Shown piece by piece: positions 30,926 through 37,623 of a stretch of 37,623 nt of DNA. How positions within the stretch are numbered: position 1 is the stretch's first letter; every line of letters begins with the position of its first letter. The position numbers were made by a program, and so were the translations under genes. The stretch is from positions 1 to 37,623 of the forward strand of contig DBCR01000023.1 in the NCBI GenBank assembly GCA_002293125.1. The letters run 5' to 3'. The notes below the pieces were generated by a model. That model had not been told where the DNA came from and did no database searches. It worked only from the letters and a program-made list of their open reading frames with translations. The DNA comes from Opitutia bacterium UBA953 (GTDB lineage Bacteria > Verrucomicrobiota > Verrucomicrobiia > Opitutales > UBA953).

Positions 30926-33835
30926 TTACTTAGGTTCGCTGGTCTGGCGGAGGTAGAGGAAGAGGCTGCGGACATCCGGTTCTTCCATGCCGTTGAGCAG
31001 GCCTTCGGGCATGAGCGAGTTAGGGCTGACGACGCGGGTCTTGATCTGGTCCTTGGCGATGACGACGGGCGCGGGGGCGCCAGGAGCCTTGAGGGTCAGG
31101 GTGGATTCGTTTTCCGCGCTGATGATACCAGCCTGGAGGGAGCCGTCCTTGAGCGTGATGTAGACGAGTTGGTAGTCCAGTCCGATGACCGCGTTGGGAT
31201 CGATGATGTTCTGCAGCATGTATTCGAGGTCGGTGTAGCCGCCGGTGAGGTGCGGTCCGATCTCGCCGCCGGTGCCGAAGAGCTGGTGACAGGCTCCGCA
31301 CGAAGCGCGGAAGAGCTCGCGACCGCGTTTGACGTCGGCGCGCAGGATGGCGTCGGTGCCGAGGAACTTCTTGTAGTTCGCGATGGCCTTGGCCTTGTCT
31401 TCGGAGCTGGCGTTGACCGTGCCCCAGTTCTTTTCGAGCCAAGCATTCATCTTCGCGTCGTTGAAGCCGCGGATCTTGCTGGCGAGCGGGGCGCTCAGGA
31501 CATCCTTCTTGAATTTGCCGGCGTCGATCGCGGCGAGCAAGGCGCGGGAACTTTCGGCGCGGCCGGCGAGGTTATTGAGGGCGAGCGGGCGGACACCTTT
31601 GTCCTCATCGACGATGAATTGGATCAAGAGCGGGGCGATCCGGGCATCGTCGAACTGGGCGAGGGCGACGATCGCCGGTCCGCGCAAGGTGCCGGCCTTA
31701 GCGAGGTCGAGGATGGCCGGAAGCGATTCGAGGTCGCGGATCTGGGCGAGGTTGCCCAGGACGCGGGCGCGTTCAGGCACGGGTGCCTTGGGGTTGAGAA
31801 GCGTGGCGCGCAGTTGATCCAATGCCGAGGCGTTGCCGAAGGTGACGGCGATCTGGCGGGCGCTGCTGCGGACCTCATTCGAGGGGTGCTTGGCAAGTTC
31901 CGCGTACAGCTTGGGCCAGGTGGCGGGTTCTTTAAGGCGAACCTGTCCGACGAGGCCATCCTTGATGCCGTTGAGCAAGGTGGCGCGGAGCTGGTCGTTC
32001 GCGGCGAGCAAGGCTTGGCTCAGGACTTCGAGTTGTTCGCCCTTGGAGCCCGGTTCGACCGCCGCGTTGGCCAGACGACGCGCGGTGAAGTTGGCGAGTT
32101 TGCCGAAGGGGGTCTTCTGGGCGAGGGCGAGTCCGCGGGCCGGATCGGCGGCGACGGCGGGTTCGAGGGCGTACCAGAGCAGGAACGGGATGTTCTGGTC
32201 GGCGACGTCCTCGGCATTTAGCGCGAGCGGCTCGAGCCAGCTCCAGCGTTCGGCCAGCGGCAGGCGCTGGGCGGCGGAGGCGATGCGACGACGCACGACG
32301 GGGGAAGGGTCTTTCTGGCTCAGCTGGACGATGCGATCGTAGACGCTCGGCGAAGGCTTGCCGCCTTCGGTGGCGCAAGTGATGGCCCAGCCGCGGACGG
32401 CGGCGCTCTTGGCCTCGAGCGTGCGCAGGAGGCTGGCTTCGGTGAGTGCGCCCTGGGCGTGCAGCGTCCAGAGGGCGCGCAACTGGCGGGTGTCGTCGGC
32501 GTTCTCGAAGAGGATCTTCTCGAGCGCGACGGTGGTGGCGGCGTTGGCACCGCGCTCCTGGAGGAGGCGTCGGGCGTGGCGGACGTACCAGTCGTTGGCG
32601 TTGAGGTGATGGGCGACCAGTTCGGCGTCGGAAAGCTTGGCGAGGTCGACCTTCACGGGCTTCACGGCATCGGTGACGATCTTATACATGCGTCCGTTGG
32701 AGCGATCGGTGAATTCCTTCTGCTGGTGGCAGGGGACCTTGTCGTACCAGTCATTGATGAAGACGCCGCCATCCGGACCGTACTGCGGGGAGAGGCCGCG
32801 GAACCAGCGGTCGGAGCTCACGCCGAAATCGACCTTCTTCTCGCTGCGATAACCGCTGCCCTTCGGGATCATCGTCTCGCAACGGATCTTGTTCATGTGG
32901 ATGTCATGGAAGAAGAACTGATCGCGCCATTCGGCGGGGAAGGCGCCGCCGAGGTACACCATCGCGCCGGCGTAGGCGGCTTTCTCGTAGCGACCCCAGG
33001 CGATGGTCTTGATGTCTTCGTAGGTGTGCGTGTCCGGGTGCGTGCCGGCCTGGCGCTGGTAGCGGGCGCCCTGGATGGCGTGCCACATGTGCGGGATGAC
33101 GCAGGCCTCGAAGAAGGCTTCGCCGTGGTCGTTCCAATCCACGCCCCACTGGTTGCTGCCCCCTTCGCACCAGCGTTCGAAGACCTTGCGCGTCGGGTGG
33201 AAGCGCCAGACAGCGGCTTCGACGAGGATGCGCTCGCTGTCCGGGGTGCCGGGCTTGCCCACTCGGGAGCGATTGAAGATGCCGTGCGTGCCGTAGAGCC
33301 AGCCGTCCGGACCCCAGATGAAGTCGTTCAGGGTCTCGTGGGTATCTCTGCCCTCCCAGCCATCGAGCATGACCTGCGGTTCGCCGGCGGGCTTGGGTTC
33401 ATCGCCGTCCTTGATCGGGATGAAGAGCAGGTTGGGCGGTGAGCCGAGCCAGACGCCGCCGAAGCCGACGGCGATCCCGCTGGAGAAGGTGGCCTTGTCC
33501 CAGAACACCGTCTGCTTGTCGAAGGTGCCGTTACCCTTCGTGTCCTCGAGGACGAGGATGCGGTCCTTGGCCACGCCCGGGCTGGCCGGGTAGTTGGTGC
33601 ACTCGACGATCCAGAGGCGACCGCGGTCATCGATGGTGTAGGCGATGGGCTGCACGATTTTGGGCTCACCGACGACCAGCTCGACGCGGAAGCCCGCGGG
33701 GACCTTGAGTGCGGCGGCGGTGCCGGCCGGAGAGAGCGCGGGCTCGCTGGCGGTGGGCCGGTTTTTATCGTTGAGCGGTTCGTAGGCCGCATGGACGAGG
33801 GAAGCGCAGAGCGCGAGCGCGAGGAGGGTACGCAT
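30926..33835 (-). CDS. PVC-type haem-binding propeller/HEAT protein (TIGR02604-like)
   Basis: A 969-residue exported protein from the ATG at 33835 (MRTLLALALCASLVHAAYEP); the upstream in-frame ATG at 33874 precedes this signal and is unlikely. The N-terminal ~380 residues are a sugar-dehydrogenase-like propeller (GFRVELVVGEPKIVQPIAYTIDDRGRLWIVE, DGWLYGTHG), the putative membrane-bound dehydrogenase domain of PVC bacteria. Residues about 400-780 are HEAT-like helical repeats (VRHARRLLQERGANA, EVRSSARQIAVTFG). The C-terminus is a cytochrome c domain with CGACH at about 846-850 and a candidate Met ligand in SLMPEG (about 942). It probably oxidises a sugar and passes electrons to the haem. It is first in the operon with ThuA and DUF1080 genes. 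Confidence 0.9.
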   Translation of the reverse strand: MRTLLALALCASLVHAAYEPLNDKNRPTASEPALSPAGTAAALKVPAGFRVELVVGEPKIVQPIAYTIDDRGRLWIVECTNYPASPGVAKDRILVLEDTKGNGTFDKQTVFWDKATFSSGIAVGFGGVWLGSPPNLLFIPIKDGDEPKPAGEPQVMLDGWEGRDTHETLNDFIWGPDGWLYGTHGIFNRSRVGKPGTPDSERILVEAAVWRFHPTRKVFERWCEGGSNQWGVDWNDHGEAFFEACVIPHMWHAIQGARYQRQAGTHPDTHTYEDIKTIAWGRYEKAAYAGAMVYLGGAFPAEWRDQFFFHDIHMNKIRCETMIPKGSGYRSEKKVDFGVSSDRWFRGLSPQYGPDGGVFINDWYDKVPCHQQKEFTDRSNGRMYKIVTDAVKPVKVDLAKLSDAELVAHHLNANDWYVRHARRLLQERGANAATTVALEKILFENADDTRQLRALWTLHAQGALTEASLLRTLEAKSAAVRGWAITCATEGGKPSPSVYDRIVQLSQKDPSPVVRRRIASAAQRLPLAERWSWLEPLALNAEDVADQNIPFLLWYALEPAVAADPARGLALAQKTPFGKLANFTARRLANAAVEPGSKGEQLEVLSQALLAANDQLRATLLNGIKDGLVGQVRLKEPATWPKLYAELAKHPSNEVRSSARQIAVTFGNASALDQLRATLLNPKAPVPERARVLGNLAQIRDLESLPAILDLAKAGTLRGPAIVALAQFDDARIAPLLIQFIVDEDKGVRPLALNNLAGRAESSRALLAAIDAGKFKKDVLSAPLASKIRGFNDAKMNAWLEKNWGTVNASSEDKAKAIANYKKFLGTDAILRADVKRGRELFRASCGACHQLFGTGGEIGPHLTGGYTDLEYMLQNIIDPNAVIGLDYQLVYITLKDGSLQAGIISAENESTLTLKAPGAPAPVVIAKDQIKTRVVSPNSLMPEGLLNGMEEPDVRSLFLYLRQTSEPK

Positions 33836-33950
33836 GGATGAAATTAAGGGGATGAAGAAAGGATGAGACCGCAAATTCCAATATTGGCAGGATTACGACC
33901 CGTGTCGTTTCGGTCATATCAAGAGGATGCATGATGAGGATGAAAATACG
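33836..33950 (-). promoter_or_regulatory. Upstream region of the haem-protein operon
   Basis: This is less repetitive than other leaders. It has a perfect 10-bp palindrome CCAATATTGG (33878-33887) and a small hairpin ACGAC-CCGT-GTCGT (33895-33908), both possible operator sites. A TTGATA box lies at about 33917-33922 on the coding strand, but I find no convincing -10 partner. Confidence 0.4.
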
Positions 33951-34234
33951 CTCACAGGGAAACCGGAAACCGGAATCTATGATGCGGTCATGATTCATTC
34001 TCAGGTCCCAGGTCTCGGCCCTCAGGTATCAGGTTCAGGTGTTCAGCCCCAGGTACAGGTTCAGGACCCGCACCCGTGCCCGTACCTGATAACCCGTACC
34101 CGATACCCGACTGCTGAGACCTGAGACCCGAAGAAGTATTCCCCAGCAAACTATCCGGTCTCCCTATGCTGCCCCCTTTGAGCACTGTATCTCCCCTTGT
34201 CCCCGTGTCACCGTGCCCCCATGTCCCCTCGCGT
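33951..34234. repeat. Common hairpin with CAGG/CCYGA heptad arms in its loop, then octads
   Basis: The outer arms are 33951-33973 (AGGGAAACCGG type) and 34155-34183. Between them, 33998-34064 carries NNNCAGG-type units (TCTCAGG, TCCCAGG, TATCAGG), and 34065-34133 the inverse CCCGNNN/CCTGANA units, forming an imperfect inverted repeat. At 34193-34232 five octads (CCCCTTGT, CCCCGTGT, then CACCGTGC, CCCCATGT, CCCCTCGC) end 2 nt from the DUF1501 stop codon. Confidence 0.75.
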
Positions 34235-35689
34235 CTAAGCGATAATCTGTTTCACCACGTGGCCATGCACATCCGTGAGACGAAAGTCACGGCCCTGGAA
34301 ACGATAGGTGAGGCGTTCGTGGTCGAAGCCGAGGAGATGCATGATGGTGGCCTGCAGGTCGTGGACGTGAACCTTGTCCTTTACCCCGGCAAAGCCCATC
34401 TCGTCGGTCTCGCCGAACTGGAAGCCGCCTTTGACGCCGCCGCCGGCCATCATGATCGTAAAGCAGTCGGGGTAGTGGTCGCGGCCGAGGACTTCGCCCT
34501 TGGCGGTCCGGCCTTCGCGGAAGGGGGTGCGGCCGAATTCGCCGCCCCAGACGATGAGGGTGTCTTCGAGTAGGCCACGTTCCTTGAGGTCGTTGATGAG
34601 CGCGGCGACAGGCTTGTCGGTCGCGGCCATCTTGGCGGTCAGACCGTCGCGGATATCTTCCTTGGGATTGGTGCCGTGGAAATCCCAGCCCCAGTCGAAG
34701 AGGTGCACGAAGCGTACGCCTTTCTCGACGAGGCGGCGGGCGAGGAGGCAGTTGTTGGCGAAACTGGATTCACCAGGCTTGGCACCGTAGGCCTCAAGCG
34801 TCGCGGGCTTCTCCTTCGAGATGTCCATGACCTCCGGCACGCTGGTCTGCATGCGGAACGCGAGTTCGTACTGGGCGATACGGGTGACGGTCTCAGCGTG
34901 GCCGAGTTCGTCTTGCTGGCGCTGGTTGAGATCCTTGAGCGCATCGAGCGTGGCGCGACGGAGATCGCGGGTCATGCCGGGAGGGTCGTTCGCGAAGAGC
35001 ACGGGGTCTCCCTTGCTGCGGCACTGCACGCCTTGGAAGACCGACGGGATGAAGCCGGAGCCCCAGCAGCCCTGACCGCCGCTAGGCTGGACGCCGTTGG
35101 AGATCATGGTGACGAAGCCAGGCAGGTCCTGGTTCTCGGTGCCGAGGCCATAGGTGGCCCAGGAACCCAATGACGGACGGCCCTGGCGGTTATGGCCGGT
35201 GAAGAGCAGGAGTTCAGCAGGAGCGTGATTGAATTGATCGGTGTGCATCGCCTTCACGAGCGTGACTTCGTCGGCGATCTTCTGGAAGTTCGGGACGGCG
35301 TCGCTCATCCAGAGTCCGCCTTGGCCGTATTGCTTAAAGGTGCGCGGCGAGCCCATGAGCTTCGGCACGCCGGTGGTGAACGCGAAGGTGCGGCCCTTGA
35401 GGAAAGAGTCCGGGCAATCCTGAGTGCTCCGTTTCACGAGCTCGGGTTTGTAGTCGAAGATGTCCAGGTTGGGCGGGCCGCCCGACATGTGCAGGTAGAT
35501 GACGCGCTTGGCCTTGGCCTTGAAGTGCGGCTTTCGCGGGGCGAGCGGGTTATCGTTGACTGAAGGGGCGCCGAGGGCGTCGGCCTTCATCGCATGGAGG
35601 GCGATGGCGCCGAGGCTGAACTGCCCGACGCTGCTGAGGAAGGTGCGGCGGGTCTGCAGGCTGAGCTGGGCTTCGCGAAGAGGGTTCAT
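34235..35689 (-). CDS. DUF1501 protein, Tat-exported
   Basis: A 484-residue DUF1501 protein. The twin-arginine signal TRRTFLSSVGQFSLGAIAL begins at residue 13, after MNPLREAQLSLQ, supporting the ATG at 35689. Family blocks are VIYLHMSGGPPNLDIFDYKPELV, IVWGGEFGRTPF and a C-terminal DHERLTYRFQGRDFRLTDVHGHVVKQIIA, nearly the same ending as the copies at 10809 and 21265. Like them it follows a PSCyt gene, here with a slightly larger 38-nt gap. The function is unknown; the fold is that of sulfatases and alkaline phosphatases. The 3' end carries ACGTGG-type octads (coding strand) directly after the stop. Confidence 0.86.
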   Translation of the reverse strand: MNPLREAQLSLQTRRTFLSSVGQFSLGAIALHAMKADALGAPSVNDNPLAPRKPHFKAKAKRVIYLHMSGGPPNLDIFDYKPELVKRSTQDCPDSFLKGRTFAFTTGVPKLMGSPRTFKQYGQGGLWMSDAVPNFQKIADEVTLVKAMHTDQFNHAPAELLLFTGHNRQGRPSLGSWATYGLGTENQDLPGFVTMISNGVQPSGGQGCWGSGFIPSVFQGVQCRSKGDPVLFANDPPGMTRDLRRATLDALKDLNQRQQDELGHAETVTRIAQYELAFRMQTSVPEVMDISKEKPATLEAYGAKPGESSFANNCLLARRLVEKGVRFVHLFDWGWDFHGTNPKEDIRDGLTAKMAATDKPVAALINDLKERGLLEDTLIVWGGEFGRTPFREGRTAKGEVLGRDHYPDCFTIMMAGGGVKGGFQFGETDEMGFAGVKDKVHVHDLQATIMHLLGFDHERLTYRFQGRDFRLTDVHGHVVKQIIA

Positions 35690-35727
35690 CTCGAAAAGGG
35701 GTAGGGGTTGGGGTAGGCCTTTGGGGC

Positions 35728-37623
35728 TCAGCGACGCATGAGGAACTCGTCGAGGTTCATGATGACGCTGCTGACGGTGGTCCAGGCGGCGAGGGTGGAG
35801 ACATCGGCGCCTTTGTCGGCCGGCCCAAGCGGATCGGTGGCCATCTTGAGCGCGAGTGCGGCGTCGGCCTTGTACTGTGCGGCGGACTTCATCAGCAGTT
35901 TCTTCAGCGTGGCGAGTTCGGAGGCGTCAGGTTCGCGGGAGAGGCAGAGCGCGTAGGCGAGGCGCAGGCGCGACTCATCGGTGGTGCCACCTTCCTTAAG
36001 CAGGCGGCGGGCGAGGGCCTGGCTGGTCTCGACGAAGACCGGATCATTGAGCGTCACGAAGGCCTGCAGGGGCGTGTTGGAGCGATCACGGCGGACGACG
36101 CAGGTCTCGCGATTCGGGGCGTCGAAGGTGGCGAAACTCGGGTACGGCGTGCTACGTCGCGTATCGGTGTAGAGGCTGCGACGATAGCGATCCTCGCCGG
36201 TGCTCGTAGCCCAGTCGCCGGAGCCGCCGAAGGCGATGCTGAGGCCCATGTTCGGGCGGATCGGTCGGACGGGCGCGCCGTACATCTTGGCGCTGAGGAG
36301 TCCGCTGACGGCGAGGGCTTGGTCGCGCAGCATTTCACCGGAGGGACGGAAGCGCGGGCCACGGGCGACGAAACGGTTATCGGGATCCTGCTCGTTGCGC
36401 TTACCGTTGGCGGCGGAAGTTTGGCGATAGGCACGGGTATTCAAGAGGAGCGTGAGCATCTTCTTCGTGTCCCAGCCACTCTCGACGAACTCGGCCGCGA
36501 GCCAGTCGAGCAGTTCGGGATGGAAGGGGAGGTCGCCTTGGCTGCCGAACTCTTCGCTCGAGCGCACGATGCCGACGCCGAAGACGGTCTCCCAGAGGCG
36601 GTTCATCGTCACGCGGGCGGTGAGGGGGTTGTCGCGATTGGTAATCCAATGCGCGAAGCCGAGGCGGTTCTTGGGGGCGGAGTCGTCCCAGCGGGCGAGG
36701 TGGGTCGGCACGCCTTCGTCAACCTGGTCGCCGAGGGCCTGCCAGTTGCCGCGGAGCTGCACGAAGGTCTTGCGGCGCTTATCGGCCGGAAGGTCCTGCA
36801 TGATCGGCACGGTGACCGGCGCGGAAGCCGCGATTTGTTTCTTGAGACCGTCGGCGCGGTCGCGTTCGGCCTTGGTCGCCGGCGAGACATTGCGGACGTA
36901 GTAATCGGACAGGAGTTTATCCTGAGCCTTCGTGCGCTTCTCTTTCGGGGCGTCGAGGGCGGCCTTGAGCGGTTTTTCGGTCAGCTTCGGTCCCTTGGCC
37001 AACCATGCGTCGTAACCGACGAGCCAAGCGGGGTCAGGCTTCTTGAAGGCCGCTTCGGCGGCGGCGCTTTCCTTCGTCCACCGGTCACGCTGCGCTTTCA
37101 CGCCGGGCGGATAGATCTCGTGGAGGGGCGACTCGTCGCGCTTATCACTATCGGCGCTCTGGTTGAGGAAGGCATAGGAACGGAAATATTCGTCGATCGT
37201 GATCGGATCGTACTTGTGGGTATGGCACTGCGCGCAGGCCATCGTGGTGCCCATGAAGACCGCGTAGGTGGTGTTGACGCGGTCGATGACGGCGGCGTTA
37301 CGGAATTCTTCGTCGCTCGTGCCGCCTTCGTTCTGGGTCATCGTATTGCGATGGAAGGCCGTGGCGATGAGCTGGTCTTCGGTCGGCTTGGGCAGCAGGT
37401 CGCCGGCCATCTGCTCGATGACGAATTGGTCGTAAGGCTGGTTCTTGTTCAGGGCCTTGATGACCCAGTCGCGGTAGGCCCAGATGACTCTACCGGGGTC
37501 GGAGGGATAACCGGCGCTATCGGCATAGCGGGCGAGGTCGAGCCACTGACGGGCCCAGTGTTCGCCGTAAGCGGGCTTGGCGAGGAAATGGGCGACGATG
37601 TCCGCGTGCTTGGCGCCGGAGAG
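35728..37623 (-). CDS. DUF1549-DUF1553 c-haem protein (5' end outside window)
   Basis: A gene whose reading frame stays open to the right edge; 631 C-terminal residues are visible and the N-terminal cytochrome/signal part is missing. The DUF1549 end is clear: AYGEHWARQWLDLARYADS near the edge, QPYDQFVIEQMAGD, then CAQCHTHKYDP, a CxxCH site at visible residues 130-134. After a short charged helical linker (no discoidin or LamG insert, unlike the other two copies), DUF1553 begins at NRLGFAHWITNRDNPLTARVTMNRLWETVFGVG and runs to the C-terminal MNLDEFLMRR. It is followed by its DUF1501 partner after 38 nt. It is predicted to be periplasmic; the substrate is unknown. Confidence 0.87.
   Translation of the reverse strand, partial: LSGAKHADIVAHFLAKPAYGEHWARQWLDLARYADSAGYPSDPGRVIWAYRDWVIKALNKNQPYDQFVIEQMAGDLLPKPTEDQLIATAFHRNTMTQNEGGTSDEEFRNAAVIDRVNTTYAVFMGTTMACAQCHTHKYDPITIDEYFRSYAFLNQSADSDKRDESPLHEIYPPGVKAQRDRWTKESAAAEAAFKKPDPAWLVGYDAWLAKGPKLTEKPLKAALDAPKEKRTKAQDKLLSDYYVRNVSPATKAERDRADGLKKQIAASAPVTVPIMQDLPADKRRKTFVQLRGNWQALGDQVDEGVPTHLARWDDSAPKNRLGFAHWITNRDNPLTARVTMNRLWETVFGVGIVRSSEEFGSQGDLPFHPELLDWLAAEFVESGWDTKKMLTLLLNTRAYRQTSAANGKRNEQDPDNRFVARGPRFRPSGEMLRDQALAVSGLLSAKMYGAPVRPIRPNMGLSIAFGGSGDWATSTGEDRYRRSLYTDTRRSTPYPSFATFDAPNRETCVVRRDRSNTPLQAFVTLNDPVFVETSQALARRLLKEGGTTDESRLRLAYALCLSREPDASELATLKKLLMKSAAQYKADAALALKMATDPLGPADKGADVSTLAAWTTVSSVIMNLDEFLMRR

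Noticed and set aside
30176..32221. Long plus-strand reading frame (681 codons) opposite the haem-protein operon
   Set aside because: It lies antisense to two clear genes (30029-30916 and 30926-33835). Long antisense frames are expected in G+C-rich coding DNA, and the translation shows no domain or signal.

Overview
The window is G+C-rich and bacterial. It encodes many exported proteins of families that are hallmarks of the Planctomycetota-Verrucomicrobiota (PVC) group: three operons pairing a PSCyt1/DUF1549/DUF1553 cytochrome protein with a DUF1501 protein, a TIGR02604-type PVC haem protein, and ThuA, DUF1080, DUF6807 and NHL proteins. A verrucomicrobial chromosome is my best guess (inference). 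No rRNA, tRNA, CRISPR array, phage gene, transposase or integrase was seen.

Layout. At the left edge a sugar-isomerase/aldolase operon (1-1166, minus) diverges from an AraC-type regulator (1287-2189, plus), followed by a plus-strand DUF4139 gene (2708-4099). All other genes are on the minus strand. From right to left they are: a PSCyt/DUF1501 pair (37623-34235, 5' end outside the window); a three-gene operon of PVC haem protein, ThuA and DUF1080 (33835-29044); a beta-helix/propeller fusion (28933-26879); a second PSCyt/DUF1501 pair (26596-21265); single genes for ThuA (21006-20128) and SMP-30 (19714-18821); a likely five-gene operon (18574-10809) of two propellers, a TIM-barrel glycosidase-like protein and the third PSCyt/DUF1501 pair; and four single genes (LamG-like, DUF6807, BNR/sialidase-like, FAD oxidoreductase; 10495-4258).

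Together these look like a cell-envelope carbohydrate-processing island with redox capacity. Almost every product has a Sec, Tat or lipoprotein signal. The combination of FAD oxidoreductase, c-haem proteins, DUF1080 and ThuA fits oxidative (keto-sugar) attack on glycans, but no substrate can be read from the sequence.

The most unusual feature lies between the genes. Nearly every boundary between transcription units is built from degenerate tandem arrays with a 7- or 8-nt period, nested as concentric inverted repeats. They keep a fixed order and orientation relative to the genes: GCGGTTR heptads next to stop codons, a GGGAGACCGG...CCGGTCTCCC hairpin, ACGTGGNN octads, then pyrimidine-rich (coding-strand) heptads or octads running up to the next start codon. 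Palindromes ending in GGTAGGG...CCCTACC sit inside some hairpins. None of these arrays occurs inside operons. None of the starts has a clear, well-placed Shine-Dalgarno sequence, and about half have a C-run just before the start codon.
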